From JAVBLW01 sp031553215 (GTDB lineage: Bacteria; Bacillota_I; Bacilli_A; Acholeplasmatales; Anaeroplasmataceae), in assembly GCA_031553215.1 (NCBI GenBank), contig JAVBLW010000014.1:1-60446 (forward strand): a stretch of 60,446 nucleotides of DNA, read 5' to 3'. A program made the translations under genes and the position numbers. Positions 44,155 through 53,129 of this stretch are shown piece by piece. The notes beneath the pieces are model-generated. The model did not search any database. It was given only the letters and a program-made list of their open reading frames with translations, and had not been told where the DNA came from. The number at the start of each line of letters is the position of its first letter. Positions within the stretch are counted from its first letter, which is position 1.

Positions 44155-46188
44155 ATGAATCAAAATAATAATCAAAACAAAAACAATAATCCAAGACAAG
44201 TAAGAAGAAAAAATGATTTTAGTATTATTTTATTAGCAATACTTTTACTAGTTGGATTTTGGTTAGCATTCTCATCGCTAACAAAAGAAAAACCTGAAAC
44301 TTTAACATGGGATACTTATATTCAATATGTTGAAGAAGGAAAAATTGAAACTGCTACTGCTACTCCAGTAGGTGGAGAAAATTATCTTTTATATACAATA
44401 AAAGGAACATACGATAAAAATGGTACTTCTAAGAGCTATAAAATAGTTATTGAAAAAGATTTATTAAATTATCTAATGGTTGAAACTGATAGTAATGGTA
44501 ATAATCTGCTAACAATAAACATTAAAACACTTAGTTCAAACGTATGGTTATCTATTTTAATTAGTTTACTTCCATTCGTATTACTGATTGGAGTAATAGT
44601 TTATACTTCTAAAACTGGTGGAGGAAATAATAAAGCCTTCGACTTCGTTAAAAATAGAGCAACATTGTCTAGAGAAAAGAATATTACTTTCAAAGATGTT
44701 GCTGGTTGTGATGAAGAAAAGGAAGAATTAGTTGAAGTTGTGGATTTCTTAAAATCTCCAAAGAAATATGTAGATATGGGAGCTAGAATTCCTAAGGGTA
44801 TACTATTATTTGGGCCTCCAGGAACTGGTAAAACATTACTTGCTAAGGCTGTAGCTGGGGAAGCTAATGTTCCTTTCTTTAGTATTTCAGGATCTGACTT
44901 CGTAGAAATGTTCGTAGGGGTTGGAGCTTCAAGAGTAAGAGACTTATTCAAAGTTGCAAAAGAAAATCACCCTTGTATCATCTTCATTGATGAAATCGAT
45001 GCGGTAGGTCGCCAACGTGGTGCTGGTATGGGTGGTGGACACGATGAACGTGAACAAACTCTTAATCAATTATTAGTTGAAATGGATGGTTTTACTGCCA
45101 ATTTAGGTATTATCATTATCGCGGCTACTAATAGACCAGACGTATTAGACCCTGCTCTTCTTCGTCCAGGAAGATTTGATAGACAAATCACTATTAGCAC
45201 TCCAGATGTTGCTGGACGCGAAGCAATATTAAAAATTCATGCAAGAAATAAACGTCTTGCTTCTGATGTAAACTTAAATCAATTAGCTCAACGTATCCCA
45301 GGATTCAGTGGAGCTGATATTGAAAACTTATTAAATGAAGCTGCTATCTTAGCTGCTAGAGAAAATCGTAATACTATTACTATTCAAGACTTAGATGAAG
45401 CAACTGACCGTGTTCTTATGGGACCTGCTAAAAAAACTAGAAGATTCTCTGAACATGAACGTGATATAGTCGCTCACCATGAAGCAGGGCATGCTGTAAT
45501 CGGTTTAAAATTAGACAATGCTAACATTGTTCAAAAAGTTACAATTATTCCTCGTGGATCTGCAGGTGGATATGCATTAATGCTACCTGAAGAAGAAAAA
45601 TTCTTAGAAACTAAAAAATCTTTAACAGATAGAATCACTGGTCTTCTTGGTGGACGTGTAGCTGAACAAATTATATTTAATGAAGTATCTACTGGTGCTT
45701 CAAATGACTTCCAACAAGCAACTAAGATTGCGCGTGCAATGGTTACTGAATATGGAATGAGTAATCTTGGGCCAGTTCAATATGAACAATCGCAAGGTAG
45801 CGTATTCTTAGGTAGAGATTATCTTAAAGATAAAAATTTCTCTGACCAAATAGCTCTTGAAATTGATCAAGAAACTAGACGTATCATTGAAGAATGTTAT
45901 GAAAGAGCTACTACTGTTATCAATCAAAATAAAGATTTATTATGCACTATCGCCAAGTATTTGAAGAAAGTTGAAACTTTAACTAAGGCTGATATTGACG
46001 AAATCAATGAAACAGGTAAATTATCACGCGCTGACAATAACACTACTCCTGCTGTAGAACCTACTATTATAGAAGAAGAAAAAGTTATTTCTCCTGAAGT
46101 TACTACTGATGAAGAAATCATTGAAGAGTATAATAACGATATTATGGATGATTTTCATAATGATATAAAGAAACATGAGGATAGATAA
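44155..46188 (+). CDS. ftsH: ATP-dependent membrane protease FtsH
   Basis: 677 residues. Two membrane spans (about 22-42 and 130-150) flank a small external domain. The AAA domain has Walker A GPPGTGKT from residue 220, Walker B IIFIDEID, and the SRH Arg segment RPGRFDR. The zinc protease has HEAGH at 442-446. The tail after 615 is acidic and variable. FtsH removes damaged membrane proteins and is needed for sporulation in Bacillus. ATG 44155 follows AAAGGAGTTTATTG. The 3' end overlaps the S4-domain gene by 14 bases. Confidence 0.97.
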   Translation: MNQNNNQNKNNNPRQVRRKNDFSIILLAILLLVGFWLAFSSLTKEKPETLTWDTYIQYVEEGKIETATATPVGGENYLLYTIKGTYDKNGTSKSYKIVIEKDLLNYLMVETDSNGNNLLTINIKTLSSNVWLSILISLLPFVLLIGVIVYTSKTGGGNNKAFDFVKNRATLSREKNITFKDVAGCDEEKEELVEVVDFLKSPKKYVDMGARIPKGILLFGPPGTGKTLLAKAVAGEANVPFFSISGSDFVEMFVGVGASRVRDLFKVAKENHPCIIFIDEIDAVGRQRGAGMGGGHDEREQTLNQLLVEMDGFTANLGIIIIAATNRPDVLDPALLRPGRFDRQITISTPDVAGREAILKIHARNKRLASDVNLNQLAQRIPGFSGADIENLLNEAAILAARENRNTITIQDLDEATDRVLMGPAKKTRRFSEHERDIVAHHEAGHAVIGLKLDNANIVQKVTIIPRGSAGGYALMLPEEEKFLETKKSLTDRITGLLGGRVAEQIIFNEVSTGASNDFQQATKIARAMVTEYGMSNLGPVQYEQSQGSVFLGRDYLKDKNFSDQIALEIDQETRRIIEECYERATTVINQNKDLLCTIAKYLKKVETLTKADIDEINETGKLSRADNNTTPAVEPTIIEEEKVISPEVTTDEEIIEEYNNDIMDDFHNDIKKHEDR

Positions 46189-46438
46189 GTATTTAAAGGT
46201 TTCAAGAGTTATTAAAAGACGTACAATTGCTAAGGAAGTTGCTGAAAATGAGCGTATTTACGTCAATGACAAATTAGTTAAGCCTTCCCATCAATTGAAA
46301 ATCGGTGATATAATAACTATTATATTCGGAAACAAAGAAGTGAAAATAAAAGTTCTAAATCTACTTGACTCAACTAAAAAAAGTGATGTTGAATTGATGT
46401 ATGAATTAATAAGTGAAACTAAAATCAAAAAAGACTAA
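46175..46438 (+). CDS. rqcP: S4-domain RqcP (YabO)-like ribosome-quality-control protein
   Basis: 87 residues made up of one S4 RNA-binding domain: MRIDKYLKVSRVIKRRTIAK, then RIYVNDKLVKPSHQLKIGD. Length and context match YabO/RqcP, which works with RqcH to add Ala tails on stalled 50S peptides. In Bacillus yabO lies directly before yabP-yabQ; here it follows ftsH and fba lies between. The frame overlaps the end of ftsH, and the terminator starts at its last codons. Confidence 0.85.
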   Translation: MRIDKYLKVSRVIKRRTIAKEVAENERIYVNDKLVKPSHQLKIGDIITIIFGNKEVKIKVLNLLDSTKKSDVELMYELISETKIKKD

Positions 46439-46454
46439 ATAATAGTCTTTTTTT
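46427..46454 (+). terminator. terminator after rqcP
   Basis: AAAAAAGACT, 7-base loop, AGTCTTTTTTT; the stem contains the rqcP stop. Confidence 0.85.
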
Positions 46455-46456
46455 CT

Positions 46457-46484
46457 TTGAAATAAGGGCTTTTTATAGTATAAT
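46457..46484 (+). promoter_or_regulatory. promoter of fba
   Basis: TTGAAA, 16 bases, TATAAT, followed by TTAGGAGG before the start. Confidence 0.7.
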
Positions 46485-46508
46485 TATACATATATTAGGA
46501 GGTTTATT

Positions 46509-47450
46509 ATGCCATTAGTAAATACGAAAGAAATGTTAAAAAAAGCTTACGATGAAGGATATGCCGTTGGAGCTTTTAATATAAATAATATGGAAACCAT
46601 TCAAGGTATCGTTGATGCTGCTGCTGAAGAGAAATCTCCAGTTATCTTACAAGTATCAAATGGTGCTAGAAAATATGCAAAGCCTGTATACTTAAGAAAA
46701 TTGGTTGAAGCTGCCGTTGAAGATACCGGATTACCTATTGCACTACATCTTGACCATGGAGAAAGCTTTGAAACTTGTAAAGAATGTATTGATGGTGGAT
46801 TTACTTCTGTTATGATTGATGGATCTCATCTTTCATTTGAAGAAAATATAGCTCTTACTAAAAAAGTTTGTGAATATGCACATTCTCGTGTTCCATATGT
46901 CACTGTTGAAGGTGAACTAGGACAATTAGCAGGTATTGAAGATGAAGTTAATGTATCTAGTGAACATGCTTCTTATACTGATCCAAATCAAGTTCTAGAA
47001 TTTGTTAAACGCACAGGAGTCGATTCTCTAGCAATCGCTATTGGGACTTCACATGGAGCTTTCAAATTCAAACCAGGTACTAACCCACAATTAAGATTCG
47101 ATATCTTAGATGAAATAACTAAACGTCTTCCTGGATTCCCAATCGTTTTACATGGTGCTTCATCCGTTTTACCTGAATATGTGCAAATGTTTAAAGATTT
47201 TGGTGGAGAAATAAAAGATGCTATTGGGGTTCCAGAAAATATGTTAAGAACTGCTGCTAGTAATGCTGTTTGTAAAATAAATATTGATTCAGATATTCGT
47301 TTAGCTGCTTATGCTCCTATGAGAAAATATATGGTAGAAAATCCAGCTAACTTCGATCCTCGTCAACCACTTAAGGCTGCACGCGATAATGTTAGAATTT
47401 CTGTTAGACATAAAATCAAAAATGTTCTAGGAAGTTCAAATAAAGCTTAA
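46509..47450 (+). CDS. fba: class II fructose-bisphosphate aldolase
   Basis: 313 residues. The zinc and catalytic segment ALHLDHGES has H80, D82 and H83. GSHLSFEENIALT, the VEGELGQLAG loop and VLHGASSV are family signatures. It splits fructose 1,6-bisphosphate in glycolysis. It is a single gene with its own promoter and terminator, inserted between rqcP and yabP. The N-terminus PLVNTKEMLKKAYDEGYAVGAF is typical. Confidence 0.96.
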   Translation: MPLVNTKEMLKKAYDEGYAVGAFNINNMETIQGIVDAAAEEKSPVILQVSNGARKYAKPVYLRKLVEAAVEDTGLPIALHLDHGESFETCKECIDGGFTSVMIDGSHLSFEENIALTKKVCEYAHSRVPYVTVEGELGQLAGIEDEVNVSSEHASYTDPNQVLEFVKRTGVDSLAIAIGTSHGAFKFKPGTNPQLRFDILDEITKRLPGFPIVLHGASSVLPEYVQMFKDFGGEIKDAIGVPENMLRTAASNAVCKINIDSDIRLAAYAPMRKYMVENPANFDPRQPLKAARDNVRISVRHKIKNVLGSSNKA

Positions 47451-47478
47451 AATGAAGGGAAACCTTCATTTTTTTTTA
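47449..47478 (+). terminator. terminator after fba
   Basis: AATGAAGG, loop GAAA, CCTTCATT, then a long T-run. Confidence 0.92.
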
Positions 47479-47510
47479 TAACCAATCATATATTGTTAAT
47501 GGTGATTTAA

Positions 47511-47789
47511 ATGACATTCAACAATCAAACAATTATTATTACTAATAAAAATGAAATCAAGGTAACTGAGCTTGTTAAACTCAATTCTTTTAATGAACAA
47601 GAATTCAATTTAACTACTAGTGCAGGAACAATCCTTATCATAGGAAACCATTTAGAAATGGATAATATTGACCAAAATGCAAATGAATTAAAAATAAAAG
47701 GAAACATAAAAAAAATAGTACTTGATCCATCAAAAGAAGCCGAGAAAAAGAAAAAAGAAAAGAACTTTATAAAAAAAATATTTAAATGA
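47511..47789 (+). CDS. yabP: sporulation protein YabP
   Basis: 92 residues in the YabP/YqfC family: an IIITNKNEIKVTELVKLNSF strand pair, then a GTILIIGNHLEM segment and a very Lys-rich C-terminal tail. YabP is made in the mother cell under sigma-E; its function is not settled, but it is needed for spore formation together with YabQ. The GGTGATTTAA site precedes the ATG, and the stop overlaps yabQ. Confidence 0.9.
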   Translation: MTFNNQTIIITNKNEIKVTELVKLNSFNEQEFNLTTSAGTILIIGNHLEMDNIDQNANELKIKGNIKKIVLDPSKEAEKKKKEKNFIKKIFK

Positions 47790-48208
47790 TAACATCTATT
47801 AATGATTTATATATTATATTTATAAATTTATTATTTGGATTCTTCATCCATCTTTCTTATACCTTTTTCTTCTATAAAACACACAAATTAAATAATTTCT
47901 TAGAATTCTTCTTTTGGATATTAATTTTTATTATCTATGTTAAGATATTAGATAAATTGGAAATTGAATTCATATATTTTCATTTACTATTTCTCTTCTT
48001 AGGTACATTAATTTCTCATCTAATATTAAAGAGACAAATGAAAAAGAAAGTAAAAGAATTTTTCTTTTACTTCAACTATATATTAAAAAAAGTTTTACAT
48101 ATATTAAAAATAATATCTGTACCTACCCCATTTATAATGCTCTATAAATATATTAAAGAAAAATTGAAAAAACATAAAAACAAAAAAAACTGGAAGGAAT
48201 TATTTTAA
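47786..48208 (+). CDS. yabQ: sporulation membrane protein YabQ
   Basis: 140 residues: three hydrophobic segments in the first 80 residues, beginning with INDLYIIFINLLFGFFIHL, and a long basic C-terminus with repeated KK. It fits YabQ, which in Bacillus is required for cortex formation and sits in the spore outer membrane. The ATG overlaps the yabP stop (ATGATAA). In Bacillus divIC follows; here it does not, and a bidirectional terminator ends the unit. Confidence 0.88.
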   Translation: MITSINDLYIIFINLLFGFFIHLSYTFFFYKTHKLNNFLEFFFWILIFIIYVKILDKLEIEFIYFHLLFLFLGTLISHLILKRQMKKKVKEFFFYFNYILKKVLHILKIISVPTPFIMLYKYIKEKLKKHKNKKNWKELF

Positions 48209-48220
48209 CCTTCCAGTTTT
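48185..48220. terminator. bidirectional terminator, yabQ / merR-type gene
   Basis: AAAACTGGAAGG and CCTTCCAGTTTT form a perfect 12-bp stem around a 10-base loop. Confidence 0.9.
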
Positions 48221-48221
48221 A

Positions 48222-48977
48222 CTATTTTAAGTAGTATTCCAAAGCATCTCTTAAGAATAAGGCACTACCATTACCAATTTTATCATCATAATAAGCTCTA
48301 AATCTTTCATCATCTACATACATATTACCTAAATTTATATGAGCTTCCTCGTTATATTCCTTCCAATGAAAACATAACCATTTCTTATGTAATAGGACTA
48401 ATTCTTTAGCTTTATCACTTTCTAATCCTGCCTCTTTTGCTTCTTTTAAAGCTTCAAGAACTTTATTACCCAAATCTTCTAACTCTCTATATTCCTCATT
48501 AGTCATTTTCATATACCTCTGATTTGATTCATTTACCTTATCATCACCATATTTTTCTCTAATTTCTTTACCATATTTCTTTTCATTATTATCAATTTGT
48601 TCTTTTTTAAAGCCTTCAAATCTTTCTTTGTCATTCATAAATATTTCTCCTTTTTCCGTTTTTATTGTATTATTAATATTATTAATTAATTGATCAATTA
48701 AATTTCTTTTTTCTAGTAATTTTTCCTTGTGGTCATTTAAAATACTAACATAATCAATATACTTATTGCCAAGAATCGATTTAATATGATTTAAATCCAT
48801 TCCTAATTCCTTATAGAATAGTATCTGTTGAAGTTTTTTTACTTCTTCACTTCCATATACCCTATATCCAGAGGAATTTATCTTCAATGGTTTTAATAAA
48901 CCAATTTCATCATAATACCTTAAAGTCCTTTTACTTACTGAAGCAAGCTTGCTTAAATCATCTATTTTATATTCCAT
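48222..48977 (-). CDS. MerR-family regulator with TipAS-type antibiotic-binding domain
   Basis: 251 residues. The N-terminal MerR winged helix (about 1-70, IDDLSKLASVSKRTLRYYDE) is followed by a dimerisation helix (about 75-115) and a TipAS-like helical domain (about 130-251). In that domain WLCFHWKEYNEEAHINLGNMYVDDERF is recognisable in two parts. TipA of Streptomyces binds thiopeptides and activates its own promoter. The 31-base promoter upstream has the 19-base spacer such activators require, so autoregulation is likely. Confidence 0.9.
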   Translation of the reverse strand: MEYKIDDLSKLASVSKRTLRYYDEIGLLKPLKINSSGYRVYGSEEVKKLQQILFYKELGMDLNHIKSILGNKYIDYVSILNDHKEKLLEKRNLIDQLINNINNTIKTEKGEIFMNDKERFEGFKKEQIDNNEKKYGKEIREKYGDDKVNESNQRYMKMTNEEYRELEDLGNKVLEALKEAKEAGLESDKAKELVLLHKKWLCFHWKEYNEEAHINLGNMYVDDERFRAYYDDKIGNGSALFLRDALEYYLK

Positions 48978-48994
48978 GATGCATCACCAACTAT

Positions 48995-49025
48995 ATTATA
49001 AACGTTTACGCTGCGTTAATGTCAA
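48995..49025 (-). promoter_or_regulatory. MerR-type promoter with 19-bp spacer and dyad operator
   Basis: TTGACA (49025-49020), 19 bases, TATAAT (49000-48995). The spacer holds the dyad TTTACGC-T-GCGTTAA (49005-49019), 6 of 7 pairs matching. MerR-family activators untwist such over-long promoters. Confidence 0.75.
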
Positions 49026-49047
49026 TACCTTAAATATTTTTTACATC

Positions 49048-49076
49048 AAAAAAAGCTCCCATAATTATGAAAGCTT
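49048..49076 (-). terminator. terminator after the carbamoyltransferase gene
   Basis: AAGCT..CATAATTATG..AGCTT with two mismatched positions, then seven T on the minus strand. Confidence 0.8.
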
Positions 49077-49084
49077 CTATCTTA

Positions 49085-49912
49085 TTATTTCATACAATAA
49101 ATCATAATTGCTTGTTGTACTTTAAGTAAGTCCTTTTTAAATTCATATCCAACAAAATAATTTGATTCAATTACATCTTCTGATACTTCTTCACCACGGT
49201 AAAATGGAGGACATGGATTTAATATTGCCCCTGAATTAGCTAAGTTCATAATAGATTTAGTAACCTGGCATTCCTTAAATGCTTCAAGACAATTTGATGG
49301 TAGCGAATCTGTGCATATTATATCTTTTCCCTTAACAGCCTCACTTATATTATTATAGCAAGTAATACCCTCTATTTCATACCCAGGTGCACAACAATGT
49401 GATAAATTAAAACCCATCACTTCTGATGCTTCTTTCCATGCTAAACCAATATTTCCATTAACTCCGCAAAATAAGTATTTATCTTTTATAAAATCTTTTC
49501 TAATTTTAGACAATGCATACATATCAGAAATTACTTCACAAGGATGATTAACACTAGTCATTGCGTTAATTACAGGGACATTTAAATATTCTGATACCTT
49601 TTGAATTACATTAATATCTTTATGTCTAACTATTACCATATCAGCCCAATTATTTAAATAACCACAAACATCCTTTAAATCCTCTTTTTTATCAAGTGTT
49701 TCACTAGAAAATAATATTGATTGACCGCCTAATAAATATATACCTTTTTCAAATGTAATTCTTGTTCTAATGCTTGATTCTGGGAAAAATATTACTACAC
49801 TTTTCCCTTTAAATATGTTTTGATATTTACCTTGTTCAATTTCATCTGCAATATTAAATATATTATATATGTCTTCTTGTGAATAATCTGTTAATCTGAC
49901 AAGATTTTTCAT
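49085..49912 (-). CDS. aspartate/ornithine carbamoyltransferase-family protein
   Basis: 275 residues, about 30 shorter than usual enzymes. The carbamoyl-phosphate motif SSIRTRITFEKG is present at about 49-60, as is HPCEVISDMYALSK (the HPxQ loop region). In ornithine enzymes the amino-acid loop reads HCLP, in aspartate enzymes HPLPR; here the C-terminal loop is NPCPPFYRGEEV, so substrate cannot be assigned. No other arginine or pyrimidine genes are nearby. ATG 49912 follows GGAGGTGTGTTT. Confidence 0.8.
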   Translation of the reverse strand: MKNLVRLTDYSQEDIYNIFNIADEIEQGKYQNIFKGKSVVIFFPESSIRTRITFEKGIYLLGGQSILFSSETLDKKEDLKDVCGYLNNWADMVIVRHKDINVIQKVSEYLNVPVINAMTSVNHPCEVISDMYALSKIRKDFIKDKYLFCGVNGNIGLAWKEASEVMGFNLSHCCAPGYEIEGITCYNNISEAVKGKDIICTDSLPSNCLEAFKECQVTKSIMNLANSGAILNPCPPFYRGEEVSEDVIESNYFVGYEFKKDLLKVQQAIMIYCMK

Positions 49913-50004
49913 AAACACACCTCCAATTTATACAACTAAATTGAGTTTATTATATCATGCCAATCTATTTTTCTCAATGATTGCCTCTAGGTTTATATTT
50001 GAAA

Positions 50005-50033
50005 TTGTTTTTTGTTTTTGTATGTGATATAAT
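50005..50033 (+). promoter_or_regulatory. promoter of the lysS operon
   Basis: TTGTTT, 17 bases, TATAAT, then TTAGGAGG before the start. Confidence 0.55.
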
Positions 50034-50065
50034 ATAATGTAATATTTTTAGGAGGCTATAAATAT

Positions 50066-51586
50066 ATGGAACATTTAACTGAACAAGAAATCGTTAGACG
50101 CGAAAAAATGGAAGAATTAAGACAAAAAGGAATTGAACCATTTGGACAACGCTTTGATAGAGATTCAAATACTGGAAAAATTAAAGAAGAATTTGCAAAA
50201 TTCAAATTAAATAATCCTGAAGATAAAGAAGAACTTGAAGAAAAGAAAAATTTAATTTCAGAAATTAATAAAACCGTTAAAATTGCTGGACGTATTATGA
50301 CTAAACGTCGTCAAGGTAAAGCGGGATTTATGAATATTCAAGACCGTGAAGGATTCATTCAAATATATGTTAGACAAGATCATGTTGGTGATGATCAATA
50401 TGAAATATTTAAATCATCAGATTTAGGTGATATTGTTGGTATTGTTGGTGAAGTATTTATGACTAATACTGGTGAAATCAGTGTTAAAGCTGAAGAGTAC
50501 ATTCACTTATCAAAAGCATTAAGACCATTGCCTGATAAATTTGCTGGTTTACAAGATGTTGAAGAATCAAGACGCCGTAGATATGTTGATTTAATCGTAA
50601 ATGAAGAATCAAAAAGAGTTGCTTTGCTTAGACCAAGAATTATTAGAGCTATTCAAAGTTTCTTTGATGGTAATGGATTTATTGAAGTAGAAACTCCAGT
50701 TCTACACCCTATCTTAGGTGGAGCTGCAGCTAGACCATTCGTAACTCATCATAATACATTAGATATGCCATTTTATTTACGTATCGCAACTGAATTGCCT
50801 TTAAAGAGATTAATCGTTGGTGGATTAGAAGCTGTTTATGAAATTGGACGTTTATTTAGAAATGAAGGAATGGATGCAACTCATAATCCTGAATTTACTA
50901 CTATCGAAGCTTATTTAGCTTATTCTGACATGGAAGGTATGATGGATTTAGTTGAGAACTGCTTCGCATATGTAGCCCAAACTGTTTTAGGTACTACCAC
51001 TGTCGTTAAAGGTGATAAAGAAATCAACTTAGCAAAAGGTTGGAAACGTTGGCATATGGTTGATGCAATAAAAGAAACTAGTGGAGTAGATTTCTGGAAA
51101 GAAATGACTCTAGATGAAGCAAAAGCCTTAGCAAAAGAACACCACATTGATGTTCCTAAGCACTATACTGGTGTTGGACATATCATTAATGCTTTCTTTG
51201 AAAAATATGTTGAGGAAACAATCATTCAACCAACAATGGTTTATGGTCATCCAATTGAAATATCTCCTCTTGCAAAGAAAAATGATAAAGACCCTCGTTT
51301 TACTGATCGCTTTGAATTATTCATTGATACAAAAGAATATGCAAATGCCTTCTCTGAATTAAATGATCCAATTGATCAAAGAGAAAGATTTGTAAAACAA
51401 TTAGAAGAAAAAGATTTAGGTAACGATGAAGCAAACGAAATGGACGTTGACTTCGTTGAAGCACTAGAATATGGTATGCCACCATGTGGAGGAATCGGAA
51501 TAGGAATTGACCGTTTCGTAATGTTAATCACTAATACTACTAGTATTCGTGATATCTTATTATTCCCTCATATGAAAAATCGTTAA
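50066..51586 (+). CDS. lysS: lysyl-tRNA synthetase, class II
   Basis: 506 residues. The N-terminal OB-fold anticodon-binding domain spans about 60-165 (IKIAGRIMTKRRQGKAGF in outline). The class II core follows with motif 1 near GNGFIEVETPVLHP, motif 2 RLFRNEGMDATHNPEFTTIE and motif 3 GGIGIGIDRFVM. It charges tRNA-Lys. There is no T-box before it; the leader is short. A small unknown gene follows 15 bases after the stop, in the same operon. Confidence 0.97.
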   Translation: MEHLTEQEIVRREKMEELRQKGIEPFGQRFDRDSNTGKIKEEFAKFKLNNPEDKEELEEKKNLISEINKTVKIAGRIMTKRRQGKAGFMNIQDREGFIQIYVRQDHVGDDQYEIFKSSDLGDIVGIVGEVFMTNTGEISVKAEEYIHLSKALRPLPDKFAGLQDVEESRRRRYVDLIVNEESKRVALLRPRIIRAIQSFFDGNGFIEVETPVLHPILGGAAARPFVTHHNTLDMPFYLRIATELPLKRLIVGGLEAVYEIGRLFRNEGMDATHNPEFTTIEAYLAYSDMEGMMDLVENCFAYVAQTVLGTTTVVKGDKEINLAKGWKRWHMVDAIKETSGVDFWKEMTLDEAKALAKEHHIDVPKHYTGVGHIINAFFEKYVEETIIQPTMVYGHPIEISPLAKKNDKDPRFTDRFELFIDTKEYANAFSELNDPIDQRERFVKQLEEKDLGNDEANEMDVDFVEALEYGMPPCGGIGIGIDRFVMLITNTTSIRDILLFPHMKNR

Positions 51587-51601
51587 TACAAGGAGAATTC
51601 T

Positions 51602-52174
51602 ATGGATATTTATTCAGATTATGGAAATTGGAAGTTCGAAAATTTCAGTCTAGTAACTGATTTAATAAATATAAAAAGTTCTATTATTAGTCGTTTTTTA
51701 CATGTTATAAGTGTAATAGATTTTCTATATGATAAAAGAATTAATACTAATACTGATCTTCCAAAAGAGGAAGAAGTTATTTTTGAATCAGCATTCAACT
51801 ATATTCATGATCATTTCTCTACCATTCAAATGATTTTTAAGAAAATCTTCAAAGATAATCTTTCTGAAATGGACAAATTATCTAAAACAATAAACTTATT
51901 GTTATATACAAATGATTTTCAAAATGAATTAATGAATACTAATCCAGATGATAAAAAATCTTACCAAATGCTTTGTGAATTTGAGGAAAAAGTTCTTAAA
52001 TTCATAGAAGATAAAGAAGATGCCCCTGATGCAATGTTTGCCTTACTTAGTGATTTAACTACTTCTATGTTTGATGAATATTACTCAGTAAATGAAATAA
52101 TGTATGACGTTGCAATTGAATTAGGTATTGTTCCTGATGAAGATATTGATGACGAAGAAGAATTTGATTTATAA
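51602..52174 (+). CDS. hypothetical acidic helical protein downstream of lysS
   Basis: 190 residues, mostly helical, with a strongly acidic C-terminus (PDEDIDDEEEFDL). No signal peptide, membrane span or known motif. The RBS ACAAGGAGAATTCT is good, and the short gap to lysS plus the terminator directly after it point to co-transcription with lysS. A role in translation is only guilt by association. Confidence 0.7.
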   Translation: MDIYSDYGNWKFENFSLVTDLINIKSSIISRFLHVISVIDFLYDKRINTNTDLPKEEEVIFESAFNYIHDHFSTIQMIFKKIFKDNLSEMDKLSKTINLLLYTNDFQNELMNTNPDDKKSYQMLCEFEEKVLKFIEDKEDAPDAMFALLSDLTTSMFDEYYSVNEIMYDVAIELGIVPDEDIDDEEEFDL

Positions 52175-52197
52175 AAAGCCTTAATGGCTTTTTTTTA
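52173..52197 (+). terminator. terminator of the lysS operon
   Basis: AAAAAGCC, loop TTAAT, GGCTTTTT and more T. Confidence 0.9.
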
Positions 52198-52224
52198 TGA
52201 AAAAAAATAGTCTTTCGACTATTT
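52198..52224 (-). terminator. terminator of the TetR-ABC operon
   Basis: Minus strand AAATAGTC, four-base loop, GACTATTT, then T-run. Confidence 0.85.
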
Positions 52225-53128
52225 ATCTTGATTTCTTTGATCTATGCCTATTTATAAGTATAAATACCGTTATTGATAAAACTACAGCAAATATTAATAT
52301 TATCATACTTGTAATATAAGAAATTTGTTTATTTGAAAAATATAAATTAACATCAAATGCATCTCTTATTGAAGTATCAATATCACTTGGTAATCCACTC
52401 ATTTCTTTTAATGGACCACTCATAAATAGATGTTTAAACAAGTGATTAGCATATGTACCTGGATTGATACATAAAAACATTCTTATTCCTTTTGGATATT
52501 GTGATAACGGCATATATGCTCCACATAAGAAACCATACATACTACTAGCCATAGTTGCTACTGCACTTAATCCGCCTTGGGTTTTCACACAACTATTAAC
52601 AAGTGTTGCTATTATACTTCCAACTAAGGTAGTAAGGATAATATTTAAAATTATTAATAATACTGCAGATACAGATAAATACCATCCAGTTATGGCTAAA
52701 TATATAAACCCTATAATTAATAAAATAAAGGCAATAATTAAGGTTGCTATAAATGTTGAACATAAATAAGATAAGTACTTAACTCCTTTTTTAACCGGAG
52801 ATACATCAATATCTAATACTGCATTAGATAGCTTATCATCTACCATTATTGTTCCACTACAAAAGGCAACAGTTACACATGATACACTTAATAATGAGGA
52901 AACAAGCCAGCTATTCGCAAAAGATCCAATTAATTTACTATCAAAGGTGTTATAGTCAGCTAATACTCCTTCTATACTACTTACATATACATTCTTTAAA
53001 AATAATATAAATAATACTAATAATATAAGTGGAGTAATTAATGACATAAAGAATGTTACTTTATCTTTAAAATATAATTTAACATTTCTTTTAGTTAAAG
53101 AAAATAATAAGAACATATCATTTTTCAT
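52223..53128 (-). CDS. ABC-2 type permease
   Basis: 301 residues with six membrane spans: one near 25-43, the rest between 95 and 295. The large external loop after the first span and the GAYMPLSQYPKGIRMFLCINPGTYANHLF segment are typical of ABC-2 drug or lipid exporters. It is 1 base from the ATPase gene upstream and works with it. RBS AAAGGAGGAAGAATA. Confidence 0.9.
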   Translation of the reverse strand: MKNDMFLLFSLTKRNVKLYFKDKVTFFMSLITPLILLVLFILFLKNVYVSSIEGVLADYNTFDSKLIGSFANSWLVSSLLSVSCVTVAFCSGTIMVDDKLSNAVLDIDVSPVKKGVKYLSYLCSTFIATLIIAFILLIIGFIYLAITGWYLSVSAVLLIILNIILTTLVGSIIATLVNSCVKTQGGLSAVATMASSMYGFLCGAYMPLSQYPKGIRMFLCINPGTYANHLFKHLFMSGPLKEMSGLPSDIDTSIRDAFDVNLYFSNKQISYITSMIILIFAVVLSITVFILINRHRSKKSR

Positions 53129-53129
53129 A

